NCBI GenBank assembly: GCA_045107135.1
Contig: JASFZI010000089.1
Span: forward strand, 1-16,441
Reading direction: 5' to 3'
Length of the DNA stretch: 16,441 bases
Source of the DNA: UBA6164 sp045107135
GTDB lineage: Bacteria > Patescibacteriota > Gracilibacteria > BD1-5 > UBA6164
Numbering within the stretch: the first letter of the stretch is position 1; each line of letters starts with the position of its first letter. Below the pieces are notes generated by a model. It was not told where the DNA came from. It made no database searches and was given only the letters and a program-made list of their open reading frames with translations. Of this stretch, positions 7,595-15,897 are shown piece after piece. The position numbers and the translations under genes are program-made.

Positions 7595-8983
7595 ATTAAT
7601 ATTCCAATCAAAATATTGTTCTAAATCAAGTCTTTCATCATCATATTTAAATAATTTTCAGTCTTTTTTTAGCATTTTTAAAACTTCATCAACTATTTTA
7701 ATAGATACATTTTTTCAATATAAATGCTCTTTTTTTATCATATTTTTGTTGGCTATTGCTCAAATTACTATATCGTAAATTAGGTTTGAATTTATTGGTG
7801 GAGCAATTATATTTGTTCATTCTAATATTGTTTCTGTTCTATCTGATCAGAATCTTACAGTAACGCATGGAACTCATATAATATTTGCTTCTTCTTGCAT
7901 ACTTCAAGAATCAGTTACAACTGCTCAGGCCTTATTTATCATATCAATAACCTCTGCATGATGGGCTAGTGCTGGTCAGTAGGCAAAGTTTTTAGAATAT
8001 TTTTCTTTTAATAATTCAATATCTTCCCTTAATCCATAATTATCAATTGCAAATTCTGAGGCGTATAATCATAAGAAACATACATATACTCAATTTTCTA
8101 TTAATTTTTTTATAGCATTATATATCACCATAAATCTTTCTTTTTTTTCTGTATTTTCTCTTCTATGAATTGTTATAAATAGGAAATCTTTTCATTTCAT
8201 ATTAGGAAAAATTTCAAAAGCTTTAGAATTATCTATTTTTTGTTTAGATATTTCTATTGCATCTACCACAGTATTCCCTACAACTTTTATGTGTTCTTCA
8301 GGAAATCACTCGTTTTTTAGGGTTTTTCTGTATAATTCAACTGGAACAGCAAATAAACCTGTTGAGGCTCCTATACCTCTAGTGTCAAATTGTTCTGGAT
8401 ATGGTTCAATACTACCTGTCTCGTATATTTTAAAATCTTGTAAAGAATTATAATATTTTTTCCAATCAAATTTTCATTTTGAGTATCTTGAGAATAGTTT
8501 ATGATAAAAATCTTTATTTGGAGTAAAAGTTCTAATTCACGCTTCAACATGAACAACAGCAAATTTATTCAGAAATGCTGCTTTATCTGCAGTTGTTGCC
8601 GTCATTGTATCTCAATGAACGTAGGGTACGGGTATTTTTTTATAATTTTCTGACAGATCAACCAAAAAATCTCATAATCTTTCAATAACAAGACTAAATT
8701 TCTTATGAATTTTACCATAAATATTCAAATTTAAATCAACTTCCATTCAAAATTCGGATAATACTCATTTACTTAGATTATAGTCATAATGTTGGCCTGT
8801 ATGAATTAATATAACTAACTCTCCCCTTTTTTTTAATTCTAAATATAAAGGAGCTTGTTTTATAATATCAGGTTTTGTTGCTATCATTATTATATGTGCA
8901 TATTTTTTACTTGACTCTTCTATATCATACCAAAAATTTTTTCTTACAAATATAGAATTTTCTTCTTTGTTATTTGTTGTCAT
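7586..8983 (-). CDS. wecB: UDP-N-acetylglucosamine 2-epimerase (non-hydrolysing)
   Basis: 465 residues; typical family members are 360-390. The enzyme interconverts UDP-GlcNAc and UDP-ManNAc in the cytoplasm, supplying ManNAc for envelope polysaccharide. Visible motifs: ATKPDIIKQAPLYLELKKRG (the usual G-T-R-P-E-x-I-K-x-A-P), HTGQHYDYNLS, YVHGDTMTATTAD (about residue 124), HVEAGIRTF (about 146), ITIHRREN (about 273), and DSGSMQEEANIIGVPCVTVR (about 359) followed by RTETILEGTN. These keep the catalytic Asp, Glu and His positions known for the family. Extra length comes from an N-terminal extension of about 25 residues and an insertion of about 30 residues after IRTF. Catalytic glycines are TGA, while the middle segment (DTRGIGASTG) uses GGN. 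Lies 71 bp after the transporter gene, possibly co-transcribed. Confidence 0.92.
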
Positions 8984-9054
8984 TAATTATAAGTCTTATT
9001 ATTAAATTTTGTTAATTATAACTTTTTTTATAATCTTACAAGTTAAATTAAAAA

Positions 9055-10302
9055 TTAATTTAGATTTTCTAAATTTTCATGATTTTCGTATTTTATGTGC
9101 ATTTTTATTGTAAACCATGTTAGTAAGTATGAGAAACCACTAATAATTAATAATAATTTAAGAAAAAATTCTAAATTGTTTCAATATATATTAGTTATAT
9201 ATAGTGAAATTAGTAATGTTAATACTCTTGCTAGATTTATAATCACTTCCCTTAGTAACATAGATGGAAAAAAATCTGATTTTTTGATTTTAATACTATC
9301 CATAATTTTTAAATCATAAACATGTTCAGATACTCTAAATATTGGATGAATAATTATTAATAATAGACTAAATATAATATATCCTAAAAAATTAAAATAA
9401 AATGCTAAAAATATATATGTAAGCATCATTAATATTCATGTTATTCAAAATATTTTTAATCTATTTCATAAGTTTCTAATATGAGAAAAGAAAATAATAA
9501 TAAAAAATGATACAATTCACATAATAGATTCAAATATTCCTATATTTATCTCATTTTTAAGAAGAAGGATTGCAATTATAGGTATTGCAATCACTTTTAA
9601 TGCATGGCTTACTCAAGTTAAAAATATATAAAGGTGTCACCAAACATATTTTTTAATGTTGAAAAAATTTTTCACGTCATCTATTTTTGTTACTGATGGA
9701 ATATAGTTTCAAGTATGTTTTATAAATAAAAAACTTATAAAATATACAATTGGAATAACAATGAATAAGATATAATAACCATTATAATTCAAATAAGCAG
9801 CAATTAAAAAAATAATTGATACTAATATGGGTGTAATTATCTGAAGTATATTTCATCAGGCAGAAATTAGAGAAGAGTAAAAATCCCTATCTTTATCTTT
9901 TATGTTATTAAGCTCATTAGCGTGAACTGCACACCAAAATATACCAAATCACAATCAATAACTAGCTCAAAAAATATAAGATCAAATTATGGTTCCTTTT
10001 AAAAAAAACATAATCATAAATGATGTTATAAAAATTATATACGATATATAATACATATTTTTTATATTTTTTTGTAGAATTGAAAACAAATATCAAATTC
10101 ATACGAATCATAAAAAAACAGTTACAAAAAATATTATATTATAAATAATAACATGTGATACATTTGTTTCTAGCTTAAAAACATATATGCTTATAAATAA
10201 GGTAGAAATAAGATTCCCAAAATTATAAATCCACATTAAGTAGATCATATTTTTATTAGAAACTGGAAAATTATTAAATTTTTGTTTTGTTAGATTAAAC
10301 AT
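9055..10302 (-). CDS. MFS-like 12-TM membrane transporter
   Basis: 415 residues, almost entirely hydrophobic, with about twelve predicted membrane segments. An MFS-type layout is suggested by two halves separated by a charged loop near residues 200-225 (HTGNYIPSVTKIDDVKNFF). There is also a short charged loop after TM4 containing ELNNIKDKDRDFYSSL, reminiscent of putative MFS transporters of the YqgE type. Substrate cannot be told from sequence. A flippase of the MATE/Wzx type was considered but the length and loop pattern fit MFS better. Seventeen or so glycines, mostly TGA, fall in the helices. ATG 10300-10302; stop TAA 9055-9057. wecB follows in the same direction after 71 bp, so a role with sugar or envelope metabolism is possible but is inference. 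Confidence 0.75.
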
Positions 10303-10436
10303 AAATTTTTATTTAAAATAAAATCAAATTCAAATTAGAAGAATTACAGCAAGAGCCATAATAATTCAAACTTCACTTATAATATAGTTTATATTATAAA
10401 TAACAATAGTTTATACAAGGGGAAAAGAATATTAAC
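10303..10436. other. Intergenic region between divergent genes
   Basis: 134-bp AT-rich gap between the MFS gene (minus) and the promoter of the isolated plus-strand gene. It must contain the MFS promoter, but no clear -35/-10 pair stands out. It holds a 16-codon minus-strand hydrophobic reading frame at 10309-10359 (see findings). Confidence 0.5.
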
Positions 10437-10464
10437 TTGACAAATGATTAATATAATCTATAAT
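10437..10464 (+). promoter_or_regulatory. Strong sigma-70-type promoter
   Basis: Perfect consensus TTGACA (10437-10442) and TATAAT (10459-10464) separated by 16 bp. It is the best promoter in the window. Expected transcription start is about 10471, giving a leader of roughly 48 nt before the ATG at 10519. Confidence 0.85.
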
Positions 10465-10507
10465 CATTAAAATAAATACAAAATGATTATAATAAATCAA
10501 AAAAAAT

Positions 10508-10511
10508 GGAG
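10508..10511 (+). promoter_or_regulatory. Shine-Dalgarno GGAG deciding the start at 10519
   Basis: GGAG with a 7-nt spacer before ATG 10519-10521. This favours that start over the in-frame ATG at 10483. Most other genes in the window have no comparable Shine-Dalgarno. Confidence 0.7.
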
Positions 10512-10518
10512 AAAAGTT

Positions 10519-10854
10519 ATGGCAGATACATTTAATGGTATTAAAATTATTCAGGCTCCTTCGTATTTCATTAACACTGAGGAAGATTTAGAGTTTTTAC
10601 GTGGTCTCTGTTTACCGCTTGCTGACCCAAATAATCCTTCAAAATTGGATAAGGAAGCAATTAGTAAAGGATATAGCCATAAGACATGCGATGTGTATGT
10701 TTATATTCTGGATTTTTTTAATTCTTTAAAGAATCATTCAGATGAGGCTTTTGAGCATTTTCATGACCTTTATGATGCTTTTGAAAAAGAGAGAAATGAT
10801 GAAGCTGCAATTTTCGCATTTAATCCAGGCTCATATGAGTTTGTGAATATTTGA
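10519..10854 (+). CDS. Unrecognised 111-residue protein whose frame appears to end at TGA
   Basis: Function not recognised. It reads MADTFNGIKIIQAPSYF and so on, acidic and apparently soluble, with no signal peptide or membrane segment and one Cys-rich-free helical middle part (DVYVYILDFFNSLKNHSDEA). It is a complete single-gene unit: perfect promoter, Shine-Dalgarno, frame, then a terminator starting 11 nt after TGA 10852-10854. All four internal glycines are GGN (GGT, GGT, GGA, GGC) and none is TGA. GC is about one third, higher than its neighbours, and CTC, CTG, CGT and CCG codons appear. Under the TGA=Gly code that fits every other gene here, the frame would run through the terminator and T run to TAA at 10954-10956. 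That would add a 34-residue tail, largely hydrophobic. I therefore list the TGA-terminated form; it may be a recently acquired gene from a standard-code organism or phage. Confidence 0.65.
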   Translation: MADTFNGIKIIQAPSYFINTEEDLEFLRGLCLPLADPNNPSKLDKEAISKGYSHKTCDVYVYILDFFNSLKNHSDEAFEHFHDLYDAFEKERNDEAAIFAFNPGSYEFVNI

Positions 10855-10865
10855 GAAAAGCTGTT

Positions 10866-10907
10866 AAAGAGAGTAAATATCCTAGGATATTTACTCTCTT
10901 TTTTTTT
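10866..10907 (+). terminator. Strong terminator after the isolated gene
   Basis: Perfect 36-nt palindrome (10866-10901) centred on CCTAGG, giving arms of up to 17 bp, followed by T to 10907. It begins 11 nt after TGA 10852-10854, the normal distance for a stop codon. No TAA or TAG in that frame occurs before or inside it. Confidence 0.9.
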
Positions 10908-10920
10908 GTTAATTATTATT

Positions 10921-10947
10921 TTGAATTTTTACAATAAGATATATAAT
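10921..10947 (+). promoter_or_regulatory. Candidate promoter for the SPFH gene
   Basis: TTGAAT (10921-10926) and TATAAT (10942-10947) with a 15-bp spacer, somewhat short. The -10 box lies inside the left arm of the palindrome at 10934-10980. Likely start of transcription is about 10954, giving a leader of about 25 nt. Confidence 0.4.
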
Positions 10948-10980
10948 TTAAAGTAATTATTTTTTAATTATATATCTTAT
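10934..10980. repeat. Long inverted repeat overlapping the SPFH gene start
   Basis: Perfect 15-bp arms (10934-10948 and 10966-10980) with a 17-nt spacer. The right arm ends on the first two bases of the SPFH start codon ATG (10979-10981), and the left arm covers the candidate -10 box. It could be an operator or, in longer transcripts, a hairpin hiding the start codon. Confidence 0.7.
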
Positions 10981-11932
10981 GTGAATAATTATTTTAACTG
11001 TAGAAATTTTTGTTTGATTATTATTATTGTTAATTCCTGAATGAGCATGAGCTCCGTTTATGTTAATTTATTTTTGATTTTTATTGTTTTCTTGAGTTGT
11101 AATTGTTAAACCAAATACAGTGAGAAGTAAAGAAGTACTAGGAAGGTTTTCTTGAGTACTTAGGCAATGATTTAATCTTGTAATACCTTTTGTAACAAGA
11201 ACAAAATTACAGGATTTATTTAGAAAGAACTTCCCTGTTGAGGTAGAATGAGTTACTCAAGATAATGTTACTGCATATATTTGATTAAATGTAATATATT
11301 ATGTAAGTGATGAAGGTAATAATACAACTAAATGAAATTTATTTAAATCTATATATTCAATAGATGATCCAAGAACTATGATGAGAGCAACAATTGATGA
11401 ACAATTAAGAGCGATGATAGTGACATTTACACACAAAAATATTTTTGCAAAAAGAGAAGAAATTTGAGAGGCTATTGAAGCAAGACTTAGAGGAAAATTA
11501 GCAACTTTTGGATATAAATTAGATTCAATACAAGTAAGAGATGTAAAATTAGAAGATAAAGTAATGGCTGCGATGAATAAAATTATTGAAACAGAAAAAT
11601 TTAAGGAGGCAGCATTAAATGAAGCTGAAGCTAAAAAAATAATGCAAGTAAAAGAAGCTGAAGCTGAAAAAGAATCAAAAATCCTTCTTTGAGAAGGTAT
11701 GGCAGGTCAAAGAATGAAAATTGCTGATTGATTTAAAGAGTCAGTTGATTTAATTAAACAAACTGATAATTCATTAAATGCAGAAAAAGTATTACAATTT
11801 TTATTAGATTCGTCTAGAATTGAAACATTAGGTAGTATCTGATCTGAAGAAAATGTTAAAATAATTTATTTAAATGAAAATTTAGAATGAAAAACATCTA
11901 AATTAGTAGCTTGAAGTGATATTATGAATTAA
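10979..11932 (+). CDS. SPFH/band-7 (stomatin/prohibitin-like) membrane protein
   Basis: 317 residues. Two hydrophobic segments (about residues 3-19 and 26-43) are followed by an SPFH/band-7 domain (about 45-215): VVIVKPNTVRSKEVLGRF, NLVIPFVTRTKLQDLFRKN, PVEVEGVTQDNVTAYIGLNV, the DDPRTMMRATIDEQLRAMI block, and GYKLDSIQVRDVKLEDKV. A Glu/Ala/Lys-rich helix (about 215-255, AALNEAEAKKIMQVKEAEAEKES) follows, typical of the coiled-coil that drives oligomerisation in stomatins and flotillins. Such proteins form membrane microdomain scaffolds, often regulating proteases or transport. No NfeD-type partner is visible. Start ATG 10979-10981, immediately followed by TGA (Gly). Many TGA glycines; stop TAA. 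Ends at a bidirectional terminator. Confidence 0.9.
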
Positions 11933-11940
11933 TAATTATA

Positions 11941-11987
11941 ATTACAAAAAAAGGATTAAATTAAAAATTTAATCCTTTTTTTGTAAT
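11941..11987. terminator. Bidirectional terminator between SPFH and FemAB genes
   Basis: Perfect 22-bp arms (11941-11962 and 11966-11987) with a 3-nt loop, containing a seven-A run and a seven-T run. It therefore works on both strands. It lies 8 nt after the SPFH stop and 9 nt after the FemAB stop on the other strand. Confidence 0.9.
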
Positions 11988-11996
11988 AAAATAAAA

Positions 11997-13043
11997 TTAT
12001 TCTGGTTTTTTATAGTAATAACCTCTTTTTATTCTTCTGAAAGTTTCAATGATCCAATTAATGTAGTATTTTTTTGATAAAATTAGGTCTTGAGCATGTA
12101 AGAGACTATGATCTGATCATGAAAATTTTCTTTTAAATTTTGTTACAGATGAAATCGGATGTTTAGGATTATCGTCTGGTGATACTCACCAAAAATTATA
12201 AACTGTACATCAATGTTTTTTTGCATTTATTATAGCTGACCATTGACATAAATAATTTGGCGAAAATTTCGGGTGCCTAATATTTGATGCTGCAATATAG
12301 TAAACACAAGTTTTTCAAAATTTTATTGTCATTAAAATAGATTCAATTTCTCATTCATATGAAGCTGAAAGAGTGTGCACATCATCTCAAAACACTTTAT
12401 ATAGATTTTTAATAAATTTGATTGAAAAAGGTTGATATTTATTTTTTCAATCAACTCTTTTAGCATGCTTATGATGCATTTCTATTAGCTTATTAATGTG
12501 CTCTACTGAATTATCTCTTCTTATTTCTACTCATTCTTTTATTGCTCTATTTATATAATACCTATTTTTCTTTTTTATTTGTTGTAATAATTTTGTTTCT
12601 GATAATGATAATTGTAATAAATTTGTATCTTCTGCATGTTCATGCATTGGAGCATTGATGAATTTTAATTTTTTAAATTTTTTTCTATTTTCTTTAGTAT
12701 TTTCTACTGCAGAATTAAATCTAATAAAACACATTTTATCAAATAAAGCATATTCCTTCAGTTGATCAATTATAGATCATAATACTTGAAAATAATTTCA
12801 TTTAATTAAAGGTCAATGTGGAACAAGGTAATAATTTCATCTCCTTGCCCTAACTTTTATTATCAATAATATTCAAATCAATTTGTTTTCATCATAAATT
12901 CAATATCTAGAAATTTCTTTTCATGCTAATTCTTGAAGTTCTCACCATTGCCATGATTGTAAAAAAGAATAAAAATTAAAATCTGAATCAATTATAAAAT
13001 TGTTCCAGGTTTTTTTATTTAAGATTTCTTTTAGTTTATACAT
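11997..13043 (-). CDS. FemAB/FemX-like aminoacyltransferase
   Basis: 348 residues of the FemABX family, which transfers amino acids from aminoacyl-tRNA onto lipid II stem peptides to build peptidoglycan cross-bridges. Two GNAT-like halves are visible. The first has QSWQWGELQELAGKE (about residues 30-45) and YYLVPHGPLIKG; then comes the basic family motif KKKNRYYINRAIKEGVEI (about 155-172). The second has ESILMTIKFGKTCVYYIAAS, SPNYLCQWSAIINAKKHG and the terminal NFWWVSPDDNPKHP with FKRKFSG, matching the family's N-F-G-x-P-x-x-x-x-P-x-x-G-x-x-x-F-K-x-x-F. The short charged coiled coil of staphylococcal FemA seems absent, as in FemX-like members. Its ATG shares one base with the stop of the aminotransferase (TAATG), so it is translationally coupled. 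Amino acid and acceptor unknown. Confidence 0.88.
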
Positions 13044-14314
13044 TATGATTTTTTAAAATTATTTAATAATTGTACTATTTTTTTAGCATCATTTGGTGAG
13101 ACAAAATGATGATTAGGTAATATTAAAATTCTTTTACTTATATCTTCTGCTACTGGACAAGATCATACTTTATATTTGGCATTTTTAAGATTAGTTCATT
13201 TTGGAACAATATTAGTTTGAGTCCACGAAATTCATAATAATATATTATTTAGTCTCATGTATTCATATATATATTTAGCTTCATGTTCTGATTTTGCTAA
13301 TATAGGATATCTAAAATAATTATTTTTTTCATTTTTTCATTTTTTAAAAATAATATTAAAATATTTATTGTCTAGTTTTTCTTCATAATATTCTGCTATG
13401 GATCTTCTATGATTTATTACAAATTTAAGTTGTTTTAATTCTATATATGCTAGAAATGCAAGAGAATTTGGGAGTTTATAATAAAAATCTTTGAAATTAC
13501 ATTCTTTTTCTTTAGCAGAAAGAATTTCTGTTATAATATTTAATTTTCTTGATATAAAAATAATTATTTTTCATAATTTAAAAAAATCATACATTTTATA
13601 GGCTTTATAAGCAACTATATTATATTGTAAGTTCCTAATTATTAAAAATAATGAAGGCATTTTTAATTTTCACATCATTTTTTTAGATGCTTGAAAATAA
13701 TTTTTATTATTTATAAGCAAAAACCCTCATGTAATACCTGAAATAACCTTATCTCTTCCAGTAGAAAAAATAGAAAAATCTCAAAAAGATCATAATTTTC
13801 TTCAGTTAATCTTACTTCACAAACTATGAGCACAATCTTCAATTACTAATATATTTCTATCTTTTGCAATTTTGATTATTTTTCTAATATTTGAAGGCTT
13901 TCAGAATGTGTGTTGAACAATTATAACTTTTGTATTTGAAGTAATATTTTTTTGTAATTCATTCAAGTCAAATCAAAGATTTTTTTTATTTATATCTGAA
14001 TATATAATTTTTGCTCATGATTGAATAACAGCATTAGAAACCGATACACAAGTGTATCATGAAACAATGATTTCATCATTTTTCTTAACTCAAATAATTT
14101 TTAGAGCTTGAAAAATAGCACTTCTTCAGTTATAAAGGGAATAAATTTCTGAAAATTGATTTCAAATATATAAGGCTAGTTTAGCCTCAAGCTTTTTATT
14201 GTTTTTTCAATATTTTATAACAGGCAATTTATATGTCAATAATCCTAGTGTCCTTAAAAACATAGGAAAACTTACAGTTGTAAAAAATTCAGAAATTATG
14301 GTTTTTTTAGACAT
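13043..14314 (-). CDS. DegT/DnrJ/EryC1/StrS-family PLP aminotransferase
   Basis: 423 residues. This fold-type I PLP family normally aminates keto-sugars (often UDP- or dTDP-4-keto-6-deoxy sugars) in envelope glycan pathways. Family marks: YNGRSAIFQALKIIGV (about 61-76), DEIIVSGYTCVSVSNAV, KVIIVQHTFGKPSNI, VIEDCAHSLGS with D160, and the presumptive Schiff-base lysine K189 in FSTGRDKVISG. It has an extra N-terminal region of about 40 residues (TIISEFFTTVSFPMFLR) relative to usual members. Conserved glycines (GYTC context, FGKPS, LGS) are TGA. The start codon overlaps the MurF-like gene by 8 nt and the stop overlaps the FemAB start by 1 nt. Substrate cannot be assigned; the presence of MurF and FemAB neighbours suggests an envelope precursor. 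Confidence 0.9.
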
Positions 14315-15893
14315 TTTGTTTTAATTTATCTAAATATTTTCATGATCATCTACCTTCAAAAAGAATTATACTATTTTTTTCTACTTTATCTAGAGTTCTT
14401 ACAATATTTTTCTTTAGAAATCATCAATCTACTAATCATTTAATAAAATCTTTTTTATAATTTACTCAGCAAAATAATACTTTACTTATATCATTCCTTT
14501 TTGCAATAAATTTTCATACTACATAATGTATATTTTTTGCGTCTCTTCATAATTCTAATATATCATCCATGACTAAAACTTTATTATCATTAAAACTATT
14601 CATAGCATCTAATCAGGCATACAATCAATCTTCTGATAAATTATATGTATCATCAATAAGGATAAAATTTTCTGAATTAATAACATTAAGAGTATTTTTT
14701 GGAACTTTTATATTTTCAAGATATTTTTTTATTTGAGAAGCATCTAATCACAAATCATAACATAGACTAATAACTCACGTAAGATTTACTATGTTATGCT
14801 TTCATAGTAATTTCGTTTCAAAGGTGGCAATATTCTTTTTATATTCAATTGTAAATGTTGTAACTGCTTCTCTAGTATTTAATATAGAATAAATTGCATC
14901 AGATCATTTATAGTTTCAATACTTAATAATATTTAATTTTTTATTGAATTCGATTTCTCTTATGAAATTATCATCCCAATTAACGTATAATATTCATTTA
15001 TTTTTTAATATGCTATTTGCTATTTCAGCTTTACCAGTTTTTATATTAGATTGAGACCCAAACAATCAAAGGTGCTGATTTCATATTGCAGTTAAAAATC
15101 AATATTTATGATCAACTATTTTTCATAATATATTTATTTCACCAATTTTGTATGCTCACATTTCAGCAATAAAATATTTATATGTATTATTAAGCTTGTT
15201 CATTACAATTGAAGAAACTCATAATTCAGTATTTATATTTTCAGGGGTTTTAAGTGTTGTTCCGTCCTGTTCAAGGATTGATGCTAAATATTCTTTAACT
15301 GATGATTTACCATAACTTCATGTTATTCAAATTTTAATTGTTTTTTTATTTCTTGAAGATTTTCTTATAGCTTTATTTATTTTTTTATTTTTAAAATAAT
15401 TCACAAGTGGTAAACTAATTAAAATAACAAGGAAAATATACAGAGGAGTAAATAAAAATAGTGACAAAACATAAGTGTAAAGAAAATTTTCAAATCAATA
15501 GAAAATTATAAAGAAAAGATCTATTGTTAATCCAAATACTAATATTCCAAGAGTTAATAATAATCTACCAGTTAATGATGGTTTTATGATCTTTCACGTT
15601 AATATTTTGCGAGCAACAAAAATATTTTGAATCAAGAAGAATGTGAATAAAACATTATAAATAATATATTCAAAAGGAGGATCTACAAAAATAATTATTG
15701 AAAGTAAAAATAAAGGTAATTCAATAACAGACCAAATATTAAATAAGGCTTTCTTTCATTGGGGAGTTAGTAGATATTCTTTAAATCTATCCCGCCTATA
15801 TTCTTTAAGCTGTATTGTAAAAAACCAGAAAGAAAATCTATTTATTAATGGTAATATCGTTAATAAAAGCAGTAAGTAATGTTCAAAAACCAT
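14307..15893 (-). CDS. Membrane-anchored MurF-like Mur ligase
   Basis: 528 residues. About four hydrophobic segments occupy residues 1-165, followed by a Mur ligase domain of about 340 residues. The P-loop GITGSYGKSSVKEYL (about 187-201), TPENINTELGV, IAEMGAYKIGEI, IGNQHLGLFGS, DDTYNLSEDGLYAGLDAM and VLVMDDILELG follow the MurF pattern (ATP-dependent D-Ala-D-Ala addition to the UDP-MurNAc tripeptide). Canonical MurF is soluble and has no membrane part, and its first P-loop Thr/Ser pair reads K-T-T rather than K-S-S, so an unusual acceptor is possible. P-loop glycines 1 and 4 are TGA. ATG 15891-15893 lies 4 nt after the hydrolase stop; the end overlaps the aminotransferase start by 8 nt. Could be a paralogue rather than the housekeeping murF. 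Confidence 0.85.
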
Positions 15894-15897
15894 AATT

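Noticed and set aside
9095..9319. Plus-strand frame opposite the transporter gene
   Set aside because: Antisense to a continuous 12-TM frame; low-complexity composition and no initiation signal.
10483..10518. Start of the isolated gene at ATG 10483
   Set aside because: No Shine-Dalgarno there and only about 12 nt of leader from the promoter, whereas ATG 10519 has GGAG at 7-nt spacing.
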